A stretch of 64,000 nt of DNA from Pseudomonas taiwanensis. Its GTDB lineage: Bacteria > Pseudomonadota > Gammaproteobacteria > Pseudomonadales > Pseudomonadaceae. Position numbers and translations under genes: made by a program. The stretch spans positions 124,001-188,000 of the forward strand of contig NZ_QJRF01000064.1 in assembly GCF_013393345.1 (NCBI RefSeq), read 5' to 3'. Below are positions 56,464 to 64,000 of the stretch, one piece after another. Under the pieces are notes generated by a model. The model searched no databases. It was not told the DNA's origin and worked only from the letters and a program-made list of their open reading frames with translations. Numbering within the stretch: position 1 is the first letter of the stretch; each line of letters starts with the position of its first letter.

Positions 56464-57408
56464 TCAGAGCCGGGTGTCCAGCGCGTGGGGCCCCTCGGCG
56501 AGCTGCTCCTTGAGAAAGTCGATGCAGAGCTTCACCTTGGCCGAACCCGAGGCCCGCGCGGCCGTCACCGCCCAGACATCGGCGCTCTGCTGGTAGGCCG
56601 GCAGCACGCGCACCAGCTTGCCGGCGCGGATGCTCGGGGCGGCATCCCAGACCGAAGCCATGATCACCCCGTGGCCCTCGTGGGCCCACTGGCGCACCAC
56701 ATCGCTGTGATTGGAGGCCATGGGGCCGGTGACCTTCACCGTTTCCTCGCCATTCGGACCGGACAGGCGCCAGACGCCGAACCCCAGCTCGCGCTCACGG
56801 AACAGCAGGCAGTCGTGTTGCGCGAGGTCCGCCAGGGTGCGCGGCTGCCCGCGTCGCGCCAGGTAGGACGGCGCGGCGCAGAGCATGCGGTAGCTCTCTG
56901 CGATCTTGTGGGCGATCAGGTGCGGCTCGTGCACCTCGCCCACACGCAGGTCGATGTCGAAGTTCTCGCCGATCAGGTCCACCCGCCGGTCCAGCAGTTC
57001 CAGCCAGACTTCCAGCCCTGGATGGCGCTGGCGCAGCAGCGACAGCACCGGCGACACATAGTCCCGTCCCAGACGCAGACTGGTGGCGATACGCAGCACC
57101 CCGCGTGGCTCGCCCTTCAGGCCGGAGAGGGCCTCCACCATGCCTTCCACGTCTTCGAGGATCTTCTGCGCCCAGGCAAAGGCCGCCTCGCCGTCAGCGG
57201 TGATGTTCACCCGCCGGGTGGTGCGATTGAACAGCTTGACCCCGAGGGATTCCTCCAGCATGGCGATGCGCTTACTGACATGGGCGGGGGAGATGCCCAG
57301 TTCCGTCGCACCGGCCACGAAACTGGAGCGTCGCGCCACGGTGCAGAACAGCAAGAGGTCCCGGAGGAAGGGATCATTATTCGCTAAAAGCGCATTCTGA
57401 TTTTTCAT
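56464..57408 (-). CDS. LysR family transcriptional regulator (DmlR-like)
   Basis: A 314-residue LysR protein: DLLLFCTVARRSSFVAGATE and SPAHVSKRIAMLEESLGVKL form the HTH. RTTRRVNITADGEAAFAWA and LRIATSLRLGRDYVSPVLSL match the DmlR subgroup, often involved with malate, tartrate or amino-acid use. It is followed by gltS and the TAXI lipoprotein gene on the same strand and is divergent from a Gfo/Idh gene with 75 bases between. It may control either side. Confidence 0.92.
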   Translation of the reverse strand: MKNQNALLANNDPFLRDLLLFCTVARRSSFVAGATELGISPAHVSKRIAMLEESLGVKLFNRTTRRVNITADGEAAFAWAQKILEDVEGMVEALSGLKGEPRGVLRIATSLRLGRDYVSPVLSLLRQRHPGLEVWLELLDRRVDLIGENFDIDLRVGEVHEPHLIAHKIAESYRMLCAAPSYLARRGQPRTLADLAQHDCLLFRERELGFGVWRLSGPNGEETVKVTGPMASNHSDVVRQWAHEGHGVIMASVWDAAPSIRAGKLVRVLPAYQQSADVWAVTAARASGSAKVKLCIDFLKEQLAEGPHALDTRL

Positions 57409-57483
57409 GGCGGCAGATTATAGATCGATTAGTGAATATTAGTCTTTCGATCGACCCCTCCTCACCGGAACAGATCGAACGAC

Positions 57484-58533
57484 ATGAACAGCTTGCGTAT
57501 CGCCATTGCCGGTGCCGGCCTGATCGGCCAGCGCCACCTTGAACTCATCCAGGCTAACCCTTGCTGCGAACTGGCCGCCGTGGTCGACCCGGCGGCCGCC
57601 GTCTCGGAGGTTGCACAGCGTGCCGGTGTGCCGCTGTTTCCCTCGCTGGAGGCATTGTTCGAGTCGGAACGTCCCGACGGCATCGTCCTCGCGACCCCCA
57701 ACCAGCTGCATGTGGAGCAGGCGCTGGTCTGCCTGCAGGCCGGCGTGCCCGCACTGATCGAGAAGCCCGTGGCCCATACGCTGGAGGAGGGCGAGCGACT
57801 GCTGGCAGCAGCGGCGGATTCGAAGGTGCCACTGCTGGTGGGGCACCACCGCGCCCACAGCCCCATCCTCGAGCAGGCGCGCGAGGTCATCCGCCAGGGC
57901 CGGCTTGGCCAGGTGGTGGCGGTGATGGGGAGCGCGCTTTTCTACAAGCCGGACGATTACTTCGATGCCGCGCCCTGGCGGCGCCAGGCCGGCGGCGGGC
58001 CGGTGCTGATCAACCTGATCCATGAAATCGGCAACCTGCGCTCACTGTGCGGCGAAATCGTTGCCGTGCAGGCGCTGGCCTCCAGCGCCACCCGTGGTTT
58101 CCCGGTGGAAGACACGGTGACCATCAGCCTGCGCTTCGCCAGCGGAGCCCTGGGCAGTTTCCTGCTGTCCGACACCGCAGCTTCGGCGCGCAGCTGGGAG
58201 CAGACCTCCCGGGAAAACCGCGACTATCCCAGCTACGACGACGAAGACTGCTATCTGATCGCCGGCACCGGTGGTTCCCTGGCCGTGCCGACCATGCGCC
58301 TGAAGTGCTACGCGCAGCCGGAGGACCGTTCCTGGTGGAAACCCTTCACCTGCGAAGTGGCCGAGTTGCACCGCGAAGACCCGCTGGCACGGCAGCTGGA
58401 GCATTTCTGCCAGGTCATTCGCGGCGAGTCGGAGCCGTTGGTGAGTGTGCGCGATGGCTTGCAGAACCTGCGGGTGGTGGATGCCATCGGCCGGGCGGCA
58501 AGGGAGGGTGGCACAGTGGTGGTTGCGCAGTAG
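57484..58533 (+). CDS. Gfo/Idh/MocA family oxidoreductase
   Basis: A 349-residue NAD(P)-dependent dehydrogenase. IAIAGAGLIGQRHLELI is the Rossmann motif, LIEKPVAHTLEEGE holds the catalytic Lys (EKP), and NLIHEIGNLRSLCG has the active-site His region. Enzymes of this family act on sugars, inositols and other polyols. The substrate is unknown. It is divergent from the LysR gene at 56464. It ends just before a REP doublet. Confidence 0.91.
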   Translation: MNSLRIAIAGAGLIGQRHLELIQANPCCELAAVVDPAAAVSEVAQRAGVPLFPSLEALFESERPDGIVLATPNQLHVEQALVCLQAGVPALIEKPVAHTLEEGERLLAAAADSKVPLLVGHHRAHSPILEQAREVIRQGRLGQVVAVMGSALFYKPDDYFDAAPWRRQAGGGPVLINLIHEIGNLRSLCGEIVAVQALASSATRGFPVEDTVTISLRFASGALGSFLLSDTAASARSWEQTSRENRDYPSYDDEDCYLIAGTGGSLAVPTMRLKCYAQPEDRSWWKPFTCEVAELHREDPLARQLEHFCQVIRGESEPLVSVRDGLQNLRVVDAIGRAAREGGTVVVAQ

Positions 58534-58556
58534 GTGGATTGCTTTGTTGTGGGGGA

Positions 58557-58791
58557 ATGGATCGCTTCTTTGTGGGGGCGATTTCAATCGCTGAGGGCGG
58601 CGCAGCTGCCCCTTGTGGAGCTGGCATGGCAGACCTGCAGTCTGCTTAGCGAATGAATTCGCCCCCACAGGGGATGGATCGCTTCTTTGTGGGGGCGATT
58701 TCAATCGCCAAGGGCGGCGCAGCTGCCCCCTTGTGGAGCTGGCATGGCAGACCTGCAGTCTGCTTAGCGAATGAATTCGCCCCCACAGGGC
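58557..58791. repeat. Tandem doublet of a 117-bp REP unit
   Basis: Two almost identical units, 58557-58673 and 58674-58791. Each reads ATGGATCGCTTCTTTGTGGG, then GCGATTTCAATCGC, a GCGGCGCAGCTGCCCC hairpin, CTGCAGTCTGC, and GCGAATGAATTCGCCCCCAC. They differ by a few bases around TCGCTGAGG/TCGCCAAGG and by one C. This is a recent duplication of a complete palindromic pair. It overlaps the last codons of the gene at 58764. Confidence 0.92.
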
Positions 58792-59042
58792 AGGTCGACC
58801 TTCCACTCCCGGTAGGCCTCTTCCATGCACCGCGCACAAGGCCGATACCCCGCCGCCCGCGCCGTCGCCTCATCGAGAAAGAACACCCGCTCCTTCACGT
58901 ACCCACCCCGCGCGATCGCGCGCAGGGCGACGGGGCAGTCGAGACGGCCGTAGATGCGCGACTTGCGGTGCCCGCCCAGCAGTCCGGGAACAGGGCTGGG
59001 ATAGGTCTGCCCGTCCGCTCCCAGCAGCGTCCAGGCTTTCAC
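58764..59042 (-). CDS. Small Ada-type metal-binding domain protein
   Basis: A 92-residue protein. GLLGGHRKSRIYGRLDCPVA, then VKERVFFLDEATARAAGYRP and CARC resemble the zinc domain of Ada (PF02805 type): one Cys in DCPVA and a CxxC near the end. It starts at a GTG overlapping the ada stop (GTGA), so it is made together with Ada. The last seven residues (CGGEFIR) and the stop codon come from a REP element. The function is unknown; similar small proteins occur with nucleases or repair genes. Confidence 0.8.
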   Translation of the reverse strand: MKAWTLLGADGQTYPSPVPGLLGGHRKSRIYGRLDCPVALRAIARGGYVKERVFFLDEATARAAGYRPCARCMEEAYREWKVDLPCGGEFIR

Positions 59043-60103
59043 CCCTCGGCCTCGCGCTCCAGCAGGCGGCGCTTGCGCTCCACACCCCAGCGGTAGCCGG
59101 AAAGATTGCCATCGCTGCGCACCACACGGTGGCAGGGAATGGCCACCGCCAGGCTGTTGGCTGCGCAGGCCTGGGCCACGGCGCGCACGGCGCGGGGCGA
59201 GCCGATGCGTTCGGCGATATCCGCATAGCTGGCGGTGCTGCCGGGCGGGATTTCCCGCAGCGCTTGCCAGACCCGCTCCTGGAAAGCCGTACCGCGCACA
59301 TCCAGGGGCAGGTCCAGGCCCAGTTGCGGTGCCTCGATGAAGCCGATGACCTTGGCCACCAGTTGCTCGAAGTCGCTGTCGCCGCCGATCAGCTGGGCGC
59401 GGGGGAACTTGTCCTGCAGGTCGCGCAGCAGGGCATCCGGATCGTCGCCGAGGAGGATGGCGCAAACGCCGACGTCGCTTTGCGCCACCAGGAAGTGGCC
59501 CAGCGAACATTCTCCCAGGGCGAAGCGAATGGCATTGTTCGCGCCTCCGGCCCGGTAGTCGGCCGGCTTCATGCCCAGCACCTGGGCGGAATCGGCATAG
59601 AAACGGCTGTTGGAATTGAACCCGGCGTCGTAGATCACCTCGGTCACCGAGGTGTCCGGGCCGAGCTGGTCGCGCACCTTGCGGGCACGCCGGGCGCGGG
59701 CGTACGCCTTGGGCGTCAGGCCGGTGACTGCCTTGAACACTCGGTGGAAGTGCGAGGCACTCATGCCCACCGATTCGGCCAGGGCTTCGAGCCCCGGTAC
59801 TTCCTCGGCGGTTTCGATCTGCCGGCAGGCCGCAGACACCAGCGCCGCATGCTGCTCGGCCAGGTGCGTCATGTCGGCAGCGGCGCGGCGGCTGGGACGG
59901 TATCCGGCGGCTTCGGCGGCCTGGGCGCTGTCGAAGAACTCCACGTTCTCCGGGCGCGGCAGGCGCGTGGGGCTGCTGGGGCGGCAGTAGATGCCGGTGG
60001 TCTTCACCGCATAGACGAACTGTCGGTCGGCGGCCGGGTCGCGGGCCTGCACGGCGGCCCAGCGTGGGTCCTGTTCGATGGCGGTCCTGGCAGAGGGCTT
60101 CAT
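59039..60103 (-). CDS. ada: Ada-type regulator/O6-methylguanine-DNA methyltransferase with degenerate zinc site
   Basis: A 354-residue protein, the same length as E. coli Ada. Domains: N-terminal methylphosphotriester domain (1-80), AraC HTH (about 90-190), and C-terminal methyltransferase with the active Cys in VAIPCHRVVRSDG. In the N-domain the methyl-accepting Cys40 remains (GIYCRPSS) but the other three zinc Cys are Ser44, Ser71 and Ala74. ATG 60103 is chosen because the 15-bp motif upstream is then 68 bases away, matching the neighbouring gene; 60130 is an alternative start. Confidence 0.9.
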   Translation of the reverse strand: MKPSARTAIEQDPRWAAVQARDPAADRQFVYAVKTTGIYCRPSSPTRLPRPENVEFFDSAQAAEAAGYRPSRRAAADMTHLAEQHAALVSAACRQIETAEEVPGLEALAESVGMSASHFHRVFKAVTGLTPKAYARARRARKVRDQLGPDTSVTEVIYDAGFNSNSRFYADSAQVLGMKPADYRAGGANNAIRFALGECSLGHFLVAQSDVGVCAILLGDDPDALLRDLQDKFPRAQLIGGDSDFEQLVAKVIGFIEAPQLGLDLPLDVRGTAFQERVWQALREIPPGSTASYADIAERIGSPRAVRAVAQACAANSLAVAIPCHRVVRSDGNLSGYRWGVERKRRLLEREAEG

Positions 60104-60171
60104 GGCGCTATCCGCTTGTGGTTCGTTCATGGCAGAGAGTATGCGGCCAGCATCGAGCGCGCATCCCGACT

Positions 60172-60186
60172 CTTGCGGTCGAATTC
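60172..60186 (-). promoter_or_regulatory. Putative Ada operator before ada
   Basis: GAATTCGACCGCAAG on the minus strand, 68 bases before the chosen ada start and in the gap after the oxygenase gene. It is identical to the site at 60955-60969. CATACT, 28 bases downstream, is a possible -10 element. Confidence 0.6.
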
Positions 60187-60188
60187 CT

Positions 60189-60887
60189 TCACAGCGCGTC
60201 ATGGAAAATCACCCCCAGCGTGTGACGCAGACCGCTGCGGACCTGGCTGACGCCGTGTCGCAGCCGGACCCTGTGGTAGCCGCGTACGCCCGGCGCCGGC
60301 CGGAAGTTGACCGCGAGCAGGACCCCATCGCCAAGGCTCAGCGGCACCACCTGCACGCGCGATTGCATGCGCGGACGCTGCTCGGTAATGACGAACTCGC
60401 CGCCTTCGAACGCCTTGCCCGGCTCGGACAGCAGTACCGCCAGCTGCATCGGGAAAACCTGCTCGCCATAGAGGTCCTGGTGCAGGCAGTTGTAGTCGCC
60501 GGCGACGTAGCGCAGCAGCAGCGGGGTAGGGCGCGACTGGCCGGCATCGTGGCAGCGCTGGAGGAAGCCGCTGTGCTCGGCAGGGAAGTCTCCATCCAGT
60601 CCCAGGCGTTCGTGCCAGAGGTTGGCCAGCGGCGCCAGACGCGGATATAGAACACTGCGCAGGCCCGCCACCAGGGGCGGCAATGGGTAGTCGAAATACT
60701 GGTATTCGCCCTGGCCGTAACCATGGCGGGCCATGACGACGCGGGAGCGGAAGCGATCCGGTTGACCGTACAGGGCTGCCAGACCCGTGCACTCCGCTGG
60801 TGTCAGTAACTGGCGGATCAGGGCCCAGCCATTCTGGTCGAGGTCCGCTTCGATGGATGGCCAATCCAGGCTGTCGATGGCTTTCAT
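60189..60887 (-). CDS. 2OG-Fe(II) oxygenase (DUF2086 / Oxygenase-NA type)
   Basis: A 232-residue dioxygenase. CLHQDLYGEQVFPMQLAVLL has the HxD iron pair, and RHTLGVIFHDAL the C-terminal region with Arg for 2-oxoglutarate; the distal His is in GYHRVRLRHG. Its family is distinct from AlkB but has been predicted to act on nucleic acids, and it commonly accompanies Ada. Here it stands directly upstream of ada and has the same 15-bp motif before it. The start MKAIDSLDW is chosen; longer readings overlap the motif. Confidence 0.88.
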   Translation of the reverse strand: MKAIDSLDWPSIEADLDQNGWALIRQLLTPAECTGLAALYGQPDRFRSRVVMARHGYGQGEYQYFDYPLPPLVAGLRSVLYPRLAPLANLWHERLGLDGDFPAEHSGFLQRCHDAGQSRPTPLLLRYVAGDYNCLHQDLYGEQVFPMQLAVLLSEPGKAFEGGEFVITEQRPRMQSRVQVVPLSLGDGVLLAVNFRPAPGVRGYHRVRLRHGVSQVRSGLRHTLGVIFHDAL

Positions 60888-60954
60888 GGCGGGTGCCCCT
60901 GTTCGGTGATGGGCGCCGAGATTAGGCGCGCGCAAGCATCGGGGCACTCCGCTG

Positions 60955-60969
60955 CTTGCGGTCGAATTC
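60955..60969 (-). promoter_or_regulatory. Putative Ada operator before the oxygenase gene
   Basis: GAATTCGACCGCAAG on the minus strand, 67 bases before the oxygenase start. It is identical over 15 bases to the site before ada. TAATCT lies 30 bases downstream as a possible -10. Confidence 0.6.
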
Positions 60970-60977
60970 GGCGCCTG

Positions 60978-61874
60978 TCAGGGCCGTGAGTAAACCTTGA
61001 ACAGGGTCTGGTCCAACTCGCTCGGGATGCCGAAATATTTGCTGTAGAGCGGCAGGATCGCGCCGGAGCGGTAGACCTGGCTCAACGCCGTGTCCACCTG
61101 CAGGCGGAAGTCCTCGTCGCCGCGCGCCAGGGCCAGCGACACCGGCTCGAACTCGAAACGCCGGTCCAGCACCATCAGATTGGTATTGGCGGTATCCCGC
61201 GCCACCAGACTGCGCAGGATCATCTGGCTGGCGAAGAAGGCGTCCACCTTGCCGTCGGCCACCTGCGCCACGCCTTCCGCCGGGCTGGCGACGGTTTCCA
61301 GGTTGACCATCACCTTCATCAGGCGCAGCTTAACCCGCGCCCAATCTTCCACGACCGACCCGCTCTGTACCGCGAAGTTGTGGGCTGCCAGGCCGCGGTT
61401 GAGTGTGGCGCGCCAGGTGGGGCCCGTCTCTTCCACTTCGCCGCTGAGCACCTTCACCAGCGCAATCGGTGCATCCTTGCGCAGCACCACGCCAATGCCG
61501 GCGGTATACACCGGCAGCGAGAATGCCACGCTCTGGCGGCGTTTCAGGGTTTCCACCATGGGGCTGCAGAGCAGGTCCACGCCGCCGTCACGCACAACGC
61601 CGAGGGCTTTCCCCGGCGCCAATGGCACGAAGCGGACCTTGAGTGATGCCAGGCCCGGCTGGGTGCGCAGCTGTTCGGCAATCTTCTGGCACAGGTCGAT
61701 GGCATAGCCGGAGGCGCCTTCCCCCTCGGCGGAGGAGAAGGGCGGCTGGTCCGGCAGATAGCCGAGGGTGAGGGTGCTGGTGGCGCGAATGCGGTCCAGG
61801 GTCTGGGCAGGGGCCAGCACGGGCAGGAGGGCGACCAGCAGCGCCGGGAACCAGCGAATCGAGATTCGGTTCAT
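60978..61874 (-). CDS. Periplasmic amino-acid-type binding protein (SBP_bac_3)
   Basis: A 298-residue exported protein with a signal peptide (WFPALLVALLPVLAPAQ). TLTLGYLPDQPPFSSAEGEG, ASGYAIDLCQKIAEQL and DLLCSPMVETLKRRQ match family 3 binding proteins (polar amino acids). No ABC permease or ATPase genes are adjacent. The start overlaps the stop of the PotE gene (ATGA), so the two are translated together. It could bind the PotE substrate, or act as a sensor-type protein. Confidence 0.88.
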   Translation of the reverse strand: MNRISIRWFPALLVALLPVLAPAQTLDRIRATSTLTLGYLPDQPPFSSAEGEGASGYAIDLCQKIAEQLRTQPGLASLKVRFVPLAPGKALGVVRDGGVDLLCSPMVETLKRRQSVAFSLPVYTAGIGVVLRKDAPIALVKVLSGEVEETGPTWRATLNRGLAAHNFAVQSGSVVEDWARVKLRLMKVMVNLETVASPAEGVAQVADGKVDAFFASQMILRSLVARDTANTNLMVLDRRFEFEPVSLALARGDEDFRLQVDTALSQVYRSGAILPLYSKYFGIPSELDQTLFKVYSRP

Positions 61875-63220
61875 GGCTGCTCCTCCAGGCCGAGGGCGCG
61901 CGTTCGTGCAGCCCGCTCTTCGAGGAAACGGTCAGCAATGTAGCCGAACATCAGGTAGCCCACTGCGGTGACGATCATGCCGCCGAACACCGCCTCGGTC
62001 CCGGAGGCGTAGAGCGCATAGAAGCTGTAGGCCATGGCGATGAGCAGCACCACGACGTTACGGTGGTGCGGGTAACCGGTCACCCCGGCTTTCTGCATGA
62101 TCACCAGCAGCGCCGAGAGCGAGGTGATGTAGGGGATGATGTTGGTCACCGCCGCCAGGTTCACCAGCTTGCCGAACTGCTCCGAGGCATTGGGAGAAAT
62201 GGTCGACACCGCCATGGCGCTCTGCAGCACGGCGTTGGCCACCAGCCCGGCGATGGGCGCGCCCAGCAGGGTGACCTTGGCGAACAGCGCCGGGAACATG
62301 TGCTGGTCGGCGGTGACCTTGGCCGTCTGCGCCAGGGTGAACTGCCAGCCCAGCAGCGACCCGACGCAGGCCATCACCGCCAGGCCCATGATCAGGTCGC
62401 CCACCAGCGGGTTGAACATCTTCGCGTAGACGAAGGCGAACGGCGCGCTGGAGTTGGCCAGTTCGGGGTTGGGCACGATGCCCATGATCACTGAGGTGGA
62501 CAGCACATAAATCACCGCGGCGCCCAGGGTGCCCAGCAGGCAGGCCAGCGGTACGTTGCGCTTGGGGTTTTCCACTGCATCGGAGTTCTGCGCCGCCGAT
62601 TCCATGCCGAGGAAGGCCCAGAGGGTGAGGGGAATGCTTTGGGTGATGGCGTCGTTGGTGGAGATGCCATTAGGGTTCCAGGCGGCGCGGAAGATGTCGG
62701 CGTCGAACCAGAACCAGCCGATAACCGACAGCCCCGCCACCGGGATGATCACGCCCCAGACGGTGATCGAACCGATATGGCCGGTGATCTTCGGTCCGCC
62801 GAAGTTGGCCAGGGTAGTCAGCCAGATCAGCGCCACCGCACCGACGAACAACGGAATGGCACCGCTGCCCAGCCAGGGAAAGAACGGTGTGAGGTAACCG
62901 ACGGCGGAAATCGCGATGGCCACGTTGCCGATGGCCAGCGAGAGGAAATAGAGATAGGAACAGAGGAAGAAGGCCGACTTGCCATGGGCCTCTTCGGTAT
63001 AGGCCGACATCCCGCCCGAGCGTGCGCAAAAGATGCCGCACTGGGCGAAGCAGTAGGCGATGGCCATGGAACCCACGGCGGTGATGATCCATGACAGCAA
63101 CGAGATCGCGCCGAGCTGCGCCATGCTGGAGGGCAGCATGATGATGCCCGAACCCATCATGTTGACCGCCACGAGCGTGGTGAGGCCGGTCAGGCCCATT
63201 TTCTTGCCGGGAGCTGTCAT
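61871..63220 (-). CDS. potE: Putrescine-ornithine antiporter PotE
   Basis: A 449-residue APC antiporter. VNMMGSGIIMLPSSMAQLGA, NFGGPKITGHIGSITVWGVI, and TLWAFLGMESAAQNSDAVEN are closely like E. coli PotE over the whole length, including the substrate-loop motif with Glu in GMESAA. PotE exchanges putrescine for ornithine, or takes up putrescine with protons. In E. coli its partner is ornithine decarboxylase SpeF; here the partner is a binding-protein gene, with a four-base overlap. MTAPGKKMGL is taken as the start. Confidence 0.9.
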   Translation of the reverse strand: MTAPGKKMGLTGLTTLVAVNMMGSGIIMLPSSMAQLGAISLLSWIITAVGSMAIAYCFAQCGIFCARSGGMSAYTEEAHGKSAFFLCSYLYFLSLAIGNVAIAISAVGYLTPFFPWLGSGAIPLFVGAVALIWLTTLANFGGPKITGHIGSITVWGVIIPVAGLSVIGWFWFDADIFRAAWNPNGISTNDAITQSIPLTLWAFLGMESAAQNSDAVENPKRNVPLACLLGTLGAAVIYVLSTSVIMGIVPNPELANSSAPFAFVYAKMFNPLVGDLIMGLAVMACVGSLLGWQFTLAQTAKVTADQHMFPALFAKVTLLGAPIAGLVANAVLQSAMAVSTISPNASEQFGKLVNLAAVTNIIPYITSLSALLVIMQKAGVTGYPHHRNVVVLLIAMAYSFYALYASGTEAVFGGMIVTAVGYLMFGYIADRFLEERAARTRALGLEEQP

Positions 63221-63333
63221 TTCCGAATCCTTATTGGGAAAACGCTTCCAGAAAGATAGGTGGCGCACGGCGTTGTTGCCGGCACGTGAAGAGTAGAATT
63301 CACCTTCCTGCAACATACCGCACAGAGCAGCCC

Positions 63334-63960
63334 ATGCCCCTGCAGCCTGAAGACCTCGCCAGCATCACCTCCGCCACGCTCGACGATTACAACCGCAATG
63401 CCGAAGGCTTCCGCGAAGGTACCCGCGACCACGATGTGAGCCAGAATATCGAGGCGCTCTTGCGACATATCAGGGGCAATGCGCCGTTCACCCTCCTCGA
63501 TTTCGGCTGCGGTCCCGGTCGCGATCTGCAGACCTTCACTCGCCTCGGCCATCACGCCATCGGCCTGGACGGCGCGCAGAGTTTCGTCGCCATGGCCCGC
63601 GCCGATTCCGGCTGCGTGGTCTGGCACCAGGACTTCATCGCGCTTGACCTGCCTGCCGAACACTTCGACGGCATCTTCGCCAACGCCAGCCTGTTCCACG
63701 TCCCGCGCCAGGAGCTGCCTCGCGTCCTGCTCCAGCTGCACGCCGCGCTGAAGCCCGGCGGCGTGCTCTTCAGCTCCAACCCGCGGGGGCAGAACGACGA
63801 AGGCTGGAGCGGCAGCCGCTACGGTTCCTGGCACGATTACGAGAACTGGAAGGTCCTGCTTGAAACGGCGGGTTTCGAGGAGTTGGAGCATTACTACCGC
63901 CCCGCAGGACTGCCGCGTGCGCAGCAGCCATGGCTGGCGAGTGTGTGGCGCAAGAGTTAA
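63334..63960 (+). CDS. Class I SAM-dependent methyltransferase
   Basis: A 208-residue methyltransferase. LLDFGCGPGRDLQTFTRLGH is motif I with the SAM-binding glycine loop; FDGIFANASLFHVPRQELPR and LKPGGVLFSSNPRGQNDEGW are motifs II and III. The substrate is unknown. ATG 63334 gives an N-terminus like typical members. It is divergent from potE. The gene ends 40 bases before the right edge. Confidence 0.9.
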   Translation: MPLQPEDLASITSATLDDYNRNAEGFREGTRDHDVSQNIEALLRHIRGNAPFTLLDFGCGPGRDLQTFTRLGHHAIGLDGAQSFVAMARADSGCVVWHQDFIALDLPAEHFDGIFANASLFHVPRQELPRVLLQLHAALKPGGVLFSSNPRGQNDEGWSGSRYGSWHDYENWKVLLETAGFEELEHYYRPAGLPRAQQPWLASVWRKS

Positions 63961-63974
63961 GACTCGCAGGTTGC

Positions 63975-64000
63975 GGCTGAGCTCCGCGAAGCCCAACGAT
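63975..64000. repeat. Start of a REP-like repeat at the right edge
   Basis: GAGCTCCGCGAAGCCCAACGAT is the inverse of the ATCGTTGGGCTTCGCTGCGCTC type seen at about 40885 and 40990. The rest is cut off by the window edge. Confidence 0.6.

Noticed and set aside
55184-56689. Upstream extension of the TAXI frame to 994 codons
   Set aside because: The extra part runs through gltS in another frame and beyond; a clear lipoprotein signal begins at 55183.
58557-58791. CRISPR or small mobile gene
   Set aside because: The unit is a palindromic REP pair with no coding capacity and only two copies in tandem.

Overview
The window is a piece of a Pseudomonas chromosome. The evidence is high GC, Pseudomonas-type gene order (scpA-scpB-rluB; ubiG-mupP-yciK; mtnA-gyrA-serC-pheA-hisC-tyrA/aroA-cmk) and many REP-like palindromes of known Pseudomonas families (GTAGGAGC..., TGTGGGGGCGA...). 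The house-keeping half follows P. aeruginosa order. The REP families and the accessory genes suggest a different species, but I cannot name it from sequence alone.

Positions 1-28800 are mostly core genes. They include a partial Mpo1-like gene, an AraC regulator, trkH, a nitroreductase and a CpxRA-like envelope-stress locus (sensor, Spy-like chaperone, regulator, coiled-coil membrane protein) with a GTAAA-N6-GTAAA site. A set of genes linked to the trp region in E. coli follows (yciI, yciB, rnm/trpH-like, yciO, rluB, yciK), together with scpA-scpB, a diguanylate cyclase, mupP, ubiG, MTA deaminase, mtnA, gyrA, and the serine/aromatic/histidine run serC-pheA-hisC-tyrA/aroA-cmk. The rpsA gene that normally follows cmk is absent, so synteny breaks at about 28.8 kb.

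Positions 28850-64000 are mostly accessory metabolism and transport. They hold an MHS transporter, an arsR-GAPDH-arsJ arsenate-resistance operon and an amidohydrolase / C45 acyltransferase-like hydrolase / MHS transporter operon with a divergent LysR gene. Next is a six-gene catabolic cluster: aldehyde dehydrogenase, binding protein, APC permease, class III aminotransferase, NCS1 permease and histone-deacetylase-like amidohydrolase. It has a divergent LysR gene, and similar AT-rich promoter elements precede both of its halves. After this come an SDR gene behind a perfect 16-bp palindrome, a cupin, an InaA-like protein lacking kinase residues, a TAXI-type lipoprotein paired with GltS, a Gfo/Idh/MocA oxidoreductase, an alkylation-response-like group (2OG oxygenase, Ada with lost zinc ligands, small Ada-type zinc protein), a PotE antiporter overlapping a binding-protein gene, and a methyltransferase.

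Three leads stand out. First, the deacetylase/aminotransferase/aldehyde-dehydrogenase cluster looks like a pathway for an N-acylated amine. Second, three separate solute-binding proteins are each encoded beside a one-piece secondary transporter, with no ABC or TRAP membrane subunits. Third, the Ada group carries two identical 15-bp motifs at matching distances from two starts. All functional claims rest on reading motifs and context; no database search was run.
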